A stretch of DNA of 64,000 nt from Dipylidium caninum (GCA_017562135.1 QEYB01001046.1:4030001-4094000); one strand, 5' to 3'; shown: positions 1-12,500, counted from the stretch's first letter. Made by a program: numbers and translations. The notes: generated by a model not told the origin, from the sequence alone.

Positions 1-2775
1 AGTATGTATGTGCGTGTTTTGATCTTACACTTTTGAGGTGAATTTTGGCATAGCATAGATCGGTTGAAGAGAAGTGAAGACAGCCCTGAATTAATTGATT
101 TGCACGAGACCTGAATCTGGTGTTGTATCTCCGAGCCCTCTCCATCTGTCCGTGCCACCCGACACGCCAGTCGAGGTGACTTGGACAAAGCGCCTCAATT
201 TGGTCGTTTTGTCCCTCCGGAATTTGTCGAATATGAGGTCCATAGGGACTGAGTTGCAGAGGCAAGTAGGACCCTCGTGTAAATTCTGCACTCTCTTATA
301 CACGGAGTCTCTGGAGCGGTGGCAGACCAGGTAGTCGCTCGCGGCGCTTTCGTGTTCTCTGCACCCCTGCAAGGTAATTTCATTAGCGTGCGGACTGGGT
401 CTGCAAGTTCGATTGAGTGAGTGGATTGGTTGTTGGATAACTGTGTGACGGTAAGTCGAGGAAAGGCTCTCGAGGCAGCGGGTATGCCCCATGCCTTTTT
501 TTATGTCCTGCTCTCTTATCACGGTCAAGGACTGGTGTTCATCCGGCCTGACAGGGCTCTGCATGGCCGAGAGGTGAGTGCGTGCGCGGAGGAGCGTGTG
601 AAGTCAAGCTGGCACGAGGAGAGAGAGGCTGAGACGCAACGTGTCTCGCTTGAGCGTGTGCAGTTAGTGGATCGGTGTACAAGGAGACCGCGTCCAAAGT
701 CGGGAACGACACTCGTCATCACGGTTCGACGGTGTCGTAAGGGAGATCCTGTGCAAATTGAGAAGCACACCCATGAGTTACTTATTACTCGAATGCACTT
801 TCATCTCCTACCTATGACCATGGGGACACGAATGTCACTGGCCTATTGTGAACAGCCTCTACCACAGTGTTTAGGTAGCAGCAGTTCTACAGTGTTGAGA
901 CCCAATTTCAGCACAACTGGTTGCCCAACTCTCTTTCACTATTCGCAAACTTGGCCAGTTGAAAGCGGAAAAGTCAAATGACTAGGGCACGTGAGAATAG
1001 TTTTGCAACGAGAGAGGAACCTTGAAAATGGAGTATTTTCCAAATTCACCTACTCCCTGGCACAAACACGATAGCTTTCCCCATAGTCGTGAAAAGCCAA
1101 TGAGTACGGAGGACGCCACTTGCATCTCATAGAGTCTACAATAACTGTTGGTGTGATTAATAGGAAGATACCTTTCCCGACATGGATGGGGAGCTTCTGC
1201 ATAATGGCACCCACTCCTTCAATGTGCGCTTTTCAACTGTAACCCGTGTAAACATGGTCTCCGGCAATGTGACACAATGGCTTGACAGACAGCCCGACTA
1301 GACCTGGCTATTTCCTAAGATCGCTATTTCCATGATGACGACCCTATTTGTGCGGAATAGATCACTATTTTGACTGCTCGAGCAAGCCCCCTAACTCCCA
1401 GCAGGTGTTCTACGGTAAGAAGTGTACCCCTCTTCTCCTCTTATGAACTGTAGCGACTGGGGGGACAGTCCCGAAGGGGCGCATTAGTCGTGGCAGCCGC
1501 TGGCAAGCCGCCCGAGAGAGATGATCGCCCCTGTTTTCTATGGTCGCTAACGTGTAGACACGCGTACGTCTACCTCAGGACGGTGGTAATGCCATCCATT
1601 TGCCTCCACCTTATTGGAAATTTAACATGCCGCTGTGTTGTGTTGCGACTCATTTATGTTGCTTCACCTTCTCGTCTTCATTGAGTAAAGCGAACCATCT
1701 GTGTATCCGCAGTTTCCGCACACTTTTTATTGTTATCACATGGTGGTTTGTAAGTGATTTAGTCACTTCTATTCCAGTCCGGATAGCCTTAATCAGAGGC
1801 CACTTCCGTCCGTAGTGGCGTATGCGCAAATAGAAGGGGTTTTGAAAGCCAATCACCTTATGCGCTTTTATGTGGGGCCATAATAAACGGAGCGAGTGCA
1901 GACTGTTCCAACGACCCGGAGATTGCTCGTCTTGTTGACTCTTCTACGTACGTGCCACTTTATTCACCTCCTCGTCACGAAGGGTTTCAATGAGCGAGCT
2001 ACAGTTGGGAAATAGTATATAGAGTGTGAAGCATCCGAAGGTGCCATACATTTCAATATACCGACTATGTGACTGTGATGTTCTTAGGGATTAATTACTT
2101 CTTTCGAGGAAAATATCTCAGATTATGCTCCTCGAGTGCACATCGACGAGGCGATACCATTAAAGCATATTTCTTGCTGCAATATCTTAAGACCATATTA
2201 TAGCACTTCCTGTTCTCCTCCTAATTACTACTAAATGATAAAAGTACGACAGAGGTTTTGGTAGCACTATACAGGGGGCCAGCGAGAGTGTAATAATGAT
2301 AGGCGAGCATGCCTTCTGAGTACGCGACGATGGGGAAGGAAAAGGGGCCCCGTAGACCAAAATAGAGGGGACTCTTGGGCAGTGGTGAGCATAACCCTTC
2401 CTTTGAATCCAGTCTGCAGTGGCGAACTCCTCTCCAACGTGTACCTTACAGGCTTTGGATCCGAGAACAGCGGCAATAAGGTCCTCCAGGCTCCCCCGCA
2501 AATGATGCTGCGCGGTCTAACTACGTCGAGATAAGTGACGATCCCGATTCCCGTCGAAAAGGCAGGCGACTGCCCCAACCTAGTCCTCACCCGAGTCTAT
2601 GCCATATAATTGTATTTATTTCGCTGCACTAAAGTGACTTTTAGCGTTAGACTAGTGCACCACTTATTGCCAGGCGACTTGCCGACTTTTTGTTTTGCGC
2701 ACTCGTCCCGCCTTCCAATTGGCCTCTTCAGGGGCGTGTGGGTGGGTTTCGCGGCTGCACCAGTTGTTGGCCACC
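1..2775. other. Intergenic; no supported gene
   Basis: Several open frames of 60-186 codons exist on both strands, but they overlap each other, show no domain I recognise and lack a convincing chain of splice sites. I see no RNA gene or mobile element here. The right end just upstream of 2776 is probably the promoter and 5' untranslated region of the RFC3-like exon. Confidence 0.5.
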
Positions 2776-2862
2776 ATGAGCCTGTGGATTGACAAACACA
2801 GGCCTGCGTCTTTGGATCGTTTAGACTTTCATATCAAGGAGGCTGAAATCCTAAAGAAAATC
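2776..2862 (+). CDS. RFC3: Replication factor C subunit 3, first coding exon only
   Basis: This 29-codon exon starts at an ATG in an excellent Kozak context (GCCACCATGAG) and ends at a strong donor (GTAAGT at 2863). The peptide begins MSLWIDKHRPASLDRLDFH, which matches the highly conserved N-terminus of RFC3, the small clamp-loader subunit that helps load PCNA onto primed DNA in the nucleus. The next expected segment, which carries the Walker A motif (GPSGAGK in the family), is not found in any open frame downstream in this window. Two explanations remain: the rest of the gene lies across a very long intron containing other genes, or this is a stranded exon left by rearrangement. The identity of the exon is secure; whether the gene is functional is unknown. 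Confidence 0.8.
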
Positions 2863-3323
2863 GTAAGTTCGGCGTTTGTGTTCCTACCTGCAGGCGAGAA
2901 GTGGGGACTTCCCGCACCTTCTTTTCTTCCCCTTTCTAACCGTTCTATGTGCCATTTTTGGTGATAATCACATTTCAATAACTTTTCATTTCTATTGATA
3001 ATGTTTACGTTTTAGTGGTAGGGAATTTTCGCAAGTTTTGTTGCCTTCTAACTTACGGAAATATTAATTTCCTTTCTGAATTTCCTTCTCAACTGCGATT
3101 TTTCAGTCGTTTCGCATGCGACAGCACACCACACGAGGGGAGGAAATGTTTGCCCACTCGACCGCCGAGCCGGCATTACTTTCGCCTGCGCGAACAGGGT
3201 CGCCTGCTGGCTCCCCCCCTCCTCGGCTCCCGCCGCCGAAGCTCGTGTGCGCGCCCCTCGTTTCGATCGCGCAGCCAAACAATCATCGATTTTCCGTTCT
3301 GCCGGTCGACCCACTTCTTGGAC

Positions 3324-3893
3324 ATGCCCGCCGAGTTGAGCACCGAGGCGGAGCTGGTGGTCGACCCTCTCTACCCGAGCGTGCAGGTCTACGCGCGGCA
3401 CTTCGACTACGACTTGCTGGGCCGGCGGGTGCAACGCTCCTCTCGCTTCTTCGCGGACCCCCAGAGCTACATTGAGCAGTGGGTTCGTGAACAGCAGACG
3501 GAAATTATCGGCGTCGGGGCTTTTCTCATGCTCTCCGTCATCGTGGTCTTTCTCGGCAAAACAGTAATCATCCGTGGTTTCTCTAACCTTCTTCGTTCAC
3601 TTCGCTATTTCCTCTTCCTGAGGTCGAGTAGTTTAAGGTACAGGAAGATCTTCGAAGCGAATGAAGTGAAAATGGATGATATTGATCTTTTGGCAGCGGA
3701 ATTTTATCGTCAAACAATGGCTTTTGGCAAGCTCTACCACTATGTTGGCGATACGGACCTGACGGAGTATGAGTCCGGTCGTTTTACCTGGGAGGCCGTC
3801 AGAGGAACAGGACTTGCTTACGAAGAGCTGTGTAGGCAGGACCCTTTGGAAAAGGAAAATGAAGTGGAAAACCCGCGGTCCGTCACACCTTAA
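3324..3893 (+). CDS. Small single-pass membrane protein, unrecognised
   Basis: The frame is open from 3015, but the first convincing ATG is at 3324 and gives 189 residues with no internal intron needed. Residues 61-83 are a clear hydrophobic helix (IIGVGAFLMLSVIVVFLGK) followed by a basic stretch (RGF..LLRSLRYF) that may be a second amphipathic or re-entrant segment. The N-terminal 60 residues are charged and rich in Tyr and Arg, and the C-terminal 100 residues are hydrophilic and acidic. There is no N-terminal signal peptide, so a tail-in or signal-anchor topology is likely. I do not recognise the family. The absence of frame breaks and the non-random composition support a real gene. It follows the RFC3-like exon by about 460 nt on the same strand and could sit inside that gene's first intron. 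Confidence 0.6.
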   Translation: MPAELSTEAELVVDPLYPSVQVYARHFDYDLLGRRVQRSSRFFADPQSYIEQWVREQQTEIIGVGAFLMLSVIVVFLGKTVIIRGFSNLLRSLRYFLFLRSSSLRYRKIFEANEVKMDDIDLLAAEFYRQTMAFGKLYHYVGDTDLTEYESGRFTWEAVRGTGLAYEELCRQDPLEKENEVENPRSVTP

Positions 3894-6800
3894 ATTGTTG
3901 AAAGAAAAGTGCTTGAGTCGTAAACTTAGTCATTTTACTGACAAAATTTATGTAAATGCTTTTACCTCGTCAAATTGCAAATGGTAAAAAAGGACATTTT
4001 GAAGCAAGCATGGTCACCACAATGGCTGCCGAAATTGTATTTACTGGGACGGATTTATCCTCTTCCATCTTGCTTCGTACGTATTTTCTGAGGTCTTGAA
4101 AGCCGCTTTGATGGGGTCTCCCCCACTTGATCGGTTGGTTTCACGCAACTCAATTCCCTGGTTTGTAGTAAAACTCAATAACATTCCTGTAAGCGGCTAG
4201 TTATAATGATTTACAATTTTTCATTTATGTTATGTCTACAGTTCTTTACTGCCTGATTGCGCTGACCCTTCTAACCAGAGCTGTGCTCGGGTCATAGGAA
4301 TGCAGGAGCCCTTAGCACTCGAGGGACACTGCTACGGCGCTTGTGTCTTCTTTTTCTAACTCGATTTGCTTATTTACTATGTGCAATAAGATGTTTCTCT
4401 CCGAAACACTTTCGTGGACCAGTCCTGACCTTAACTCGGTTTAGTTAGTCTCAGCACAGCATTCGCTCGAAACGGTCTTGGAGAGTTTTTAAGCCTTAAA
4501 ATATGGTTCACGATCAGATCGGTTTAAGTTCGGACGAAGTCAATCTTGCTTCCCACGGATTACCTTACGAAACTAAGGAATCCAGCGGAGGAGACAGTGA
4601 GGAAGCGAGAGGTGCCAGACGACGAAACACTAGAATTATAAAGAGCGAAAGGGAAGTCGGAGGTGGAAGTGAGGAAAGTGCAAGCAGTTCATAGTGGACG
4701 CTTTGCTGGGAATACGAAGGAGTTCCGCCCAATGTGCCGACGGGACAGCGCCTTGCGTGCAGGGTGGAAGGGTAAGAGGACGCTCACTCACTTGGCTGCG
4801 GGGCGAGGGGAGGGGCGACTCAGGAACGGCGACGGTCAAAAGGATTTCACCATTTCACCAGGCAGTGGGGAAATAATGATCAAGAAACCTAGTATTGTAT
4901 TGAATTATGCGAAATTTAGAAATAAAACCCCCAAGTCCTCAAAGTGTTGTCTTTGGATATGTCGTAGTTCTCTCGAGCAAGACCCATGGCGCCTACGAAG
5001 TGGCTCCTGTTTTCTTCACTGCTCGACCCATACGCCAGAGGCATCAAGTCATTCAATAGGGCAACGCAATTTTCATATTTAGGGGAAATGGAGTATTGCG
5101 ATAGCAACCCATAGGGGTGGGGTGCGGGACCAAATAATTATGCCCTCATGTAATGGCTAGTCCCCTTGTGCCTGGTCCTGCTGATTACGTCCGGGGTGTG
5201 CGGCGCGCGATGTGCTGCTCTCTGTCCGCTTCGACCACGTCGGTGTGCCTTAAGTGGCACGGCAACCCGGAAAGCCTCAGCCACAAAGGTGCTCAGGTAA
5301 GCCTTCATTCAACTCGTCTACCTTTTGCCTCGGAAACAAAGTGGAAATGGTTTTTTGTTGGGAATGAGTGGGTGGCTCAATTCACTTTGCCATTCCATGG
5401 AACAGAAACGGTCTAATTTACTGTTTTGATTTGCAGCCAAGCTCTTCCATTGAAATACCTCTCCTCTAATTTGGGATGAGTGACCAGGGCGAAACTACCC
5501 GTTTTCGGAGGCAGACACCGAGACTGGGTTAAGTAGGTTGGAGATTTGAGTCGTTTGAGGTCTACGTGTGATGCGCCAATGTGAGTGAGAACTCGGGCCC
5601 CATCGATGAGACGAAATCCTTCTGCCAATCATTCAAGTTCTTCAAGTCGCCCCAGATAGAAATACGCAACAAAATTATGTTTAACTTTTACGGCTTTTAA
5701 CGCTTATAATTCATTAATCCCAATTTCCTTTGCGCTCTCGCGGTATGCTCTTTTATATACGCGTGAAAGTGGGTAGACGGAAGGGAAAGTCGAGCACAGA
5801 GACGCGCGAGTTTATGCTGCGGCAAAGCTCGTGAGGGTCGCGTGGCTCCTGCTAAAGGGGACAACTGAAAATGTTAAGGGCCAGTGAATCAGGAAGATAC
5901 TGGGAAGCCCAAATGCTCCTCCTCCCATCCCCTTGGAGATGCGAGACGACTTCAAAATGCTAACATATGCAAACGATCAACTCGAGAAAAACAGGCGGTT
6001 TTATAGCCAATTTTTTAAGATGTTATTTAAATGCGCCATTTAATAACCAGATGGGTGATGCCCCTCGTTTGACCTCCACTGTTCCACGAAATAATGGACT
6101 CTCAATACAAATTTGTGGGGAATTCCCACAAACTTATCCCGCCTTACAAAATGTTGAATTTAATAAGATTACTTGGATGCGATTAGCTTAATTTATTTGC
6201 GCTCGTGTTCCTGAAATATGCAGACACCAAGTTTAACGCCGACTTTGACCACTGACCCTCCATCGACACCAGACGGGACGGCGCCTCTATGCCTTATTAA
6301 CAAGTTTGAACGGATTGTTAAGCGGAAATTGGCGCGCAGCAGAAAGCCAGGGTGGAGCCGTGACCGTCGCCCGCACCAGTGCCTCGCAGAGGCGATGGAG
6401 CGGGGGTCCGGAGGGTGGGTGCGGCGGCGACTGCGACTCGCCTTCTCGGGAGGACATGCGCGGCGCCTTCCCTGAAGCGGGGTCCATGATCCCACCTGGC
6501 CACCCACTTTGCTTCGTCCAAACTCCAGACCGACATTGTTACGGAATTCTGCTTCGCCCCTGCAAACGGTGTCGCTGCATATTGCCGCCAATTTTTCTTG
6601 GAATAATGTGTAGGAAAGGCGGCAGTATTTCTCCAAAAGTTCTATTTTATTTCATGTCTGTCGAGAGCACGCAACCGATTTGCGAAATCAACAACGTTTT
6701 TGGCGTGCGCCTGAAGAGTTGACGCTATGTGCTACAGAATATACTCGCAAAAGGCGATTTCATTCACATTTCTTTGTCACATGCGCCGCGGTTGTGTGAG

Positions 6801-7331
6801 GATGAAGAGACAGGGCAGATTTTATGTGAGTATACCCGGGTCCCGTGCGCAACCGTATCCCCGCGGCGGTGGCGGCGACGGTGGAGGTGCTGCCGACGCC
6901 AGCAGGCCCCTCGCGAATTCGCGGTTGGCGCGCGTGGAAGGCTCGGAGAGGGCGAATCGTCAGGTGTCGAGGCGCGGAAACTCCTCCTTCGTCAAATAGA
7001 CCTGATGCAAACGTAAAGCAATGAGGTCACAAGTTCTGATTGCCAATGCACCAGACTTGCTGTGGCGACTGGCTGAAGTGGGCACGCAGGAGCCTTGGAG
7101 CCACTCCGTTCGCTGCCGTGCCTTTGTAGGGTGAGCAGTAAGTAGCCAACCGTGGTAACTCGCAGGTGCTAGCATGTTACTTGAGTTATTTGCTAGGTGC
7201 AACTGATTGGCCTTTGACAGAGAAGCCAATCGTCTTACAATTGTGCCAACGATTAGCAGGATGCAGTGTTCTTTCTCAAATTTAATATAGGGCAAACTCA
7301 CCGTGAAGCATTCCACGGACTGTACACAAAC
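3894..7331. other. Intergenic; no supported gene
   Basis: Short open frames occur, for example an acidic 63-codon frame at 4503-4694 and a 138-codon GC-rich frame at 6306-6722, but none shows a family signature or coherent exon structure. A good donor-like GTAAGC at 5297 follows an open frame starting at 5153, so a small unidentified exon there cannot be excluded. Confidence 0.45.
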
Positions 7332-9077
7332 ATGGCAATTCGTGAGCCTTTCAAACCCACTTCTATTCACAAGAAATTTGGTGAAATTTACTTCACCGAA
7401 AAATGTCGTTTGAGTGGATTCGCACCAGTTCCGAGGGCGGACTCCTTTGCAGTCGAGCAGGCGGCGGGAGTAATGAGAAAAGGCAAGGGCGCCAAAAAAG
7501 GCACAAAACTCAAGGCGATGGCATTGGCAGATTCTCTGAAACTATTCAAAGCGTCTCATCTCGGAAAGAAGCCACCCTATCCGAAGATCAAATATTCTGA
7601 GGTGAAATTTCACAAAGTTTCTCCTCAAGCGAAAACGGACCTGGTCCTCGGCGTCCAGGTGGCGGGAAGCCCTCAACACTACATGGTGCTGACTTTCAAA
7701 CAGCCATTGAAAGCTACAGAACTCGACGATAAATTGGCTTATGCTGATGAGGCGCCAAAGCACAATCTCAAGAATCGAATCCTCGTTTTCGAACCAGAGA
7801 TGTTACCACCTCACGAGTCGCCGGTGGCCAACGCAAAAAACGCGTCTTCTCCCTCACTCAGGAGTCTAAGCGAGAACTTTTCCACTCGCGAGAGCGGTCT
7901 GCCGACGGCTAAGCTGGACCCGTCAACAGACGTTTCAGGTTCTGTGTCGCCCTCCCAAGTGGAGGGGTTGCCAAGGCAGCCTGCTAAGAGCCCCTCTTTC
8001 TCGCCGTCGCCGCCCACCTCGCCTGCGACGACACAGGAAAACGCAGAAGTGCGGCAAAGCGTCTCCTACAGCCATTCACATAGTGAAAGTTTGAACGCGC
8101 CAACCAATGAGAATCAGCCCAACGAAGCCATTTGCGCCAAGTGTCGATCGAGTTGCGAGAGTCTGGTGAGCACAACAACCTCTCCAGTCAAAGTGAGCGC
8201 AGACAGCCCCCAGTCGAGATCGAGCTCCAGCCCGTCCCCTCACTTCCGCACTCCTTCACACCCTAACGCGCAATCACAACCAAATTTGTCTCCCCCTTCG
8301 CTTCACACCGAAAGCTCGGATAGCCGAACCTTTTCCACTTCTCATCACACCATGACTACAGACGCCAGTTCGCACTATGTCGTTTATGGAGAGCGTCCTC
8401 TTTTCAAACACGATGCTCTCCAGCAGCAACGCAAAACAACTTCCCTCCAGCCGCCGTCTTCCTCTCACAAGCACAGACCAAAATCTCTCACTTTGTCAAA
8501 TCGTGACGTCCGCGAGGCTACGCCTGCCTCCTCCAAACCCCTCTTCATCCTCGCAACGGGACAATTTAAACCATTTTCAGAATTGATGCATACACATGGA
8601 GATGCGGAGCAGAAAGTTTGTTCAATATGCGGTGAAGGGGGAGTTGAGGATCCACGGAAGGTCGAAATAATTCGCACTGATTCAAAAAGGGGTCCTGTCA
8701 TTTCTGATGAAGGTGCCGTCTACATGTATAGTACAACGCGTCCGGCAGAGCACACGGACGGTGACAGATCTCGGCGCAGGAGGGGAACTCATCACAACGA
8801 ACGCGGTCGTGCATCGTCTAACAGCTCGAGTTCGAGCAGCAGTAGCAGCCTCGACACCCGCCTAACACCCCTGAGTCTGGGCTCCGTCCCGGCCTCTTCG
8901 TCCCGGATAGAGGTTTACATGCCAAACAAGTCGAGGACTGGTAGCCATCGCAAGTTACCCAAAGAAAAGATGATTTATCGCTTGGAGAGCAGCGACAGCG
9001 ATTCCTCAAGCCCTTCATCTTACGTTAATGGAGCGGAACACCTGCCCAACATCAAGGTAATGCCCTTGCGTTTCTGA
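7332..9077 (+). CDS. PH/PTB-like domain protein with long Ser/Pro-rich tail (cluster gene A)
   Basis: From the ATG at 7332 the frame encodes 581 residues. Residues about 15-136 look like a PH/PTB-type fold: alternating strands, a basic loop (RKGKGAKKGTKLK), then strand segments around YPKIKYSEVKFHKVS and HYMVLTF, and a final helix (LKATELDDKL). Residues about 145-575 are disordered and rich in Ser, Pro and Thr, with a poly-Ser run near residue 497. Two CxxC pairs stand out in the tail: C268/C271 (with C276) and C430/C433. The frame may end at a donor (GTAATG at 9057) after the codons for NIK instead of at the stop at 9077. The layout matches cluster genes B, C and D, which suggests a flatworm-specific family related to 'trematode PH-like' proteins. 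Function is unknown; cytoplasmic scaffolding is only a guess. Confidence 0.75.
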   Translation: MAIREPFKPTSIHKKFGEIYFTEKCRLSGFAPVPRADSFAVEQAAGVMRKGKGAKKGTKLKAMALADSLKLFKASHLGKKPPYPKIKYSEVKFHKVSPQAKTDLVLGVQVAGSPQHYMVLTFKQPLKATELDDKLAYADEAPKHNLKNRILVFEPEMLPPHESPVANAKNASSPSLRSLSENFSTRESGLPTAKLDPSTDVSGSVSPSQVEGLPRQPAKSPSFSPSPPTSPATTQENAEVRQSVSYSHSHSESLNAPTNENQPNEAICAKCRSSCESLVSTTTSPVKVSADSPQSRSSSSPSPHFRTPSHPNAQSQPNLSPPSLHTESSDSRTFSTSHHTMTTDASSHYVVYGERPLFKHDALQQQRKTTSLQPPSSSHKHRPKSLTLSNRDVREATPASSKPLFILATGQFKPFSELMHTHGDAEQKVCSICGEGGVEDPRKVEIIRTDSKRGPVISDEGAVYMYSTTRPAEHTDGDRSRRRRGTHHNERGRASSNSSSSSSSSSLDTRLTPLSLGSVPASSSRIEVYMPNKSRTGSHRKLPKEKMIYRLESSDSDSSSPSSYVNGAEHLPNIKVMPLRF

Positions 9078-9413
9078 TCTCCGAGACCCAGTCTTTCTCC
9101 CCTCGCCCTCCTCTCCGTCCATTAGCTTACCTCTTGGGCGAGTTCTCCAACTTATTACTATTATTCTTATAAACTTGGGACTTGCGCTGTTTCATTCCAA
9201 TGACTATGTCTTGCCGGCAAGGACTCTCACATTAGCAAATATTTTACCCAACGTTTTGCACTCTTTGATGTCAGCCCCATTCCTTGTGACCGTGTGAGAT
9301 CACCCGACTTTACTCCAGTATTTATAAAGAATGAGCGCAGAGTGGCGCAAACCGCGTCGGGCAGTCGAGCGGCGCCGGCGCGCGCGCCGACACGTGGGCG
9401 AATGCGTCGAGGC

Positions 9414-9467
9414 TGGGCGGCGGGCGGGCGGGCGGGCGGGGCGGGCGGGCGGGCGGGCGGCGGGCGG
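9414..9467 (+). repeat. GGGC tandem repeat, G-quadruplex-prone
   Basis: About 54 nt consist almost entirely of GGGC units with two small interruptions. Runs of three or more G separated by single C can form intramolecular G-quadruplexes on the plus strand. It lies about 340 nt downstream of cluster gene A. Confidence 0.9.
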
Positions 9468-9515
9468 TGTCTTGACTGCGGCCCCTTTGAATATCCGTGT
9501 GCGGGTGGGAGCAGC

Positions 9516-9521
9516 AATAAA
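9516..9521 (+). terminator. Candidate poly(A) signal AATAAA for cluster gene A
   Basis: AATAAA lies about 440 nt after the stop at 9077, on the same strand and before any other supported gene. It is a plausible 3' end signal, but no transcript evidence is available. Confidence 0.4.
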
Positions 9522-12500
9522 GTTAGAGAAGGGGGTTTGCTGTTCGGTGAGATGATTTACACCTCGTTGTTTAGTGATGCTTTACTGTGGGGCATCTGAA
9601 ATGAAATTTCACAGTATGCACCAATTGCTGGACCGCTAAATCACCCATTAATCTCGATTATGGCAATGACTTGAAAAGGTGGACGATGGAAAGCTATTAT
9701 TTTCGCCGTCGATGCCTCGTTGGCCAAATGAAGGGAGTTAACTTAACGCGATGGCTTTTTGCGTCCGTTTTCACGTGGATGTGGCCTGGGCGATGCCACA
9801 AGTGGGCACAGAGGGGGACGCTCGTTTCCTCGTTACCATCGATTCACAGTCTGTCTAACAACTTCACCACTGATGTTAACGTGGATCAAACTTCGAATCC
9901 GCCGCGACGAGGCCTTCCTTCCCCGCGGTTCCCACTCTGTCAAATTAATGGGTGGCACCGTGGCGTGGCAAGGGTGAGAGAGCTGACATTCTGTTCAGCC
10001 TCATGAGCCGTTCATTGAGTTCTAAACATCCTACGGTCCATGGTGTAATGGCATTGAAAGAAATGCCTCTCAGATGTCTGCTGACGTGCCTCTGTCCATT
10101 CCGTTCCTCTCACAGGGGGAGGCTGCAAACATAAGCAGTGAGCCATGCTGACGGAGGCTTGGTGGCGTAGAATTGGAAAAGACACACCCAGTTACATGAC
10201 TGTCGGGTCTGACGAAGCGACGCCTCTGTGACGAGAGCAGGTGAATGCGAACTCGGCAGTGACTCACGGCAGAAGTCACTTCAAGTGTCGCACCACCTCA
10301 TCCGTAAGAGAACAAATTTTGCTTCAGTTAAATCGCCTTCACCATATTCCTCTCAGCAAATGGGCCCGGTATCAAATATCCCCGCTAAAAGCAGGCGATA
10401 GTTGAACGATTTTTGACCTAGAGCATCGTTAACACCTCGCCGGGGTTACTCGGGCATTATACGAGGTAGAAATTTTTTAATGGCGGAATTAATGAGCGTT
10501 GTCATGCGGGCAGACAGGGGTCGGCTCAAACTACAAGCGACTAGCGGGAGAGTAAGGAAGGTGGGAGCACAACGGTGGAGGACGAAATCAGACCTTCGCG
10601 AAAACAGCATTTTTTGTGAGAGTAGAGAGTAGACTGCGGGAAAATCTTGGTAAAAAAAATAAATTCGGAGGGACCCTACAGCAGGTCAACATTTCTCCTG
10701 TGATGGGAGTTAGTAGGCAAAGACCAGGACATTAATGGACCGTAATCACTGGTGATGAAAAACGGAAAGACCTCTGCTAACCTCTGGCAAAGTCGGACGA
10801 AAGGTTTTTCCTGACGGCGAGGTTGAGCGCTGGGCACCACCCAAATTGTCCATCTTTCGGGAGTAAGGTATATTGTTCGCACGCATATTTTCAGGTGGTA
10901 GATGAACTGAAGGAGTTATGAATTAAGCTTTAGTGACCCAGGGGATTCCTGGCTTTATCCCTATACTCTTGCGGTGGACCACAACTCGACGGCCTTTGTG
11001 CAGGTCGCAAAAGAACGGCATAATTTAACTGTGGGTGGGTGGCGAAGTTTGCAATCACGCTAATAAAGTCAGCGCTCAGAGCGACTCTACGTTTTTGGTG
11101 CATGTGACCTAAGTTATGCGGCTAAATCTGCGGATCGGGGGCCTTGCGCCTGTTTGGGGATCCGGGAAGCAAACCTCCATTTCAGCAAAATAGGGGTCGC
11201 AGATAAGATGCTACTCAAAACAAATAGGTAGTGTTGGAGCGCCCCGAGGAAGTCGGTCTGGATGTTCCCCCTCACCCTCGGGAGACGCAAGCAAATCTCT
11301 CAAATCTTCTCCATGGAAGCATTTTTTTATCGCCACTCTGGGCAAATGAGTGGGGAGATTTCGCGTTCTAAGGTTATTCTGCCACGAAGCTGTCAATCGC
11401 CTATTAGGCTTAATTTTCAGTGTTGTCGGCTCATCACACGTTACCCTCACTTGTATTCTGATGAGGTTCTTAAATGGTCCCCAATTTCAATTATTCTTTC
11501 GCGTATATATTGTACTGGCCGACAGCTTTACATCTTTGAGGATATGGAAGAGCCCTATGTGAGTTCCCATATAAGGTACCACGCAGTTAGAGCGAAACTT
11601 TGAAATTTGCTAAGTAATTAGGTCCTCGGGGTAAAATCTGTCACATTACTAACCGGATCGAGGGTTAGCAGGACTGAAGGGTGGAACACTTGGTACCTTT
11701 GTTGTTGCTTGCTAATCCAATTAGTCGAATCGTGTCAGTGGCGCTTGCCAAATGTCTAGTCGACGAAGGTCTTCGTTGTGAGGAGGCACGTAGGGCTGTT
11801 TGAGTGATTTGTGAGGCTGTTGTACTGAACAGTTACGAAAGACAGCTTTGATTGCCATTCCACTTAAGTGTGATATGATTTGTCTAGTTATTAGCGGATC
11901 GACAGATGAAATGGCACACGTGTTTGAGGCGCCTAAAGGTAAAGAAAATCCCCGAGATCGGACAGCCTCCTCGTGACACCTTCTCTCCCATCTTGTGGCC
12001 ATCTTGTTGAATGGCACGGTGAGTGACAAAGTAAGCGCCGTCCACTGAAGATCCTTCTAATTATGGCTACTTTTAGCACTCTGCGTTAGGAATAGAGAAG
12101 GAGATTAGAAGGAATAAGGGGAGATTAACCAAAGAAACGACTGCTTCTAAGGCTTTTATTAGTGGACTGTGTGAGTAAAGGAAGACATGCTCGAGAGCTC
12201 AACAATCTTGAGGCAACAGGGACAATGTTGCGGTCATTGGAGGACTAGTGAGTGAGGTGCCTGCCTCGTTAGAGGTTGTGAATGCGGAGGGTGCGTACGG
12301 GTGAGCGTCCTGGACAATGGGGTCGTCGGGAGGGGCGGAGTTGACTGTGCATAGGGCTTATGTTGCGGGAGCGGATGCATTCACATATGCTGCAGGTGGG
12401 TGCTCGCAAGCGGATTCGAAGAGCTGGAGAGGAGTTCCTTGAAAAAATGTTCACAATTTCATCACGGGTGGCAAACAGACTCGGATAAGTTTGGCGCTCC

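Noticed and set aside
421..981. 186-codon open frame near the left edge
   Set aside because: No recognisable domain or splice context, and overlapping frames are open on the other strand.
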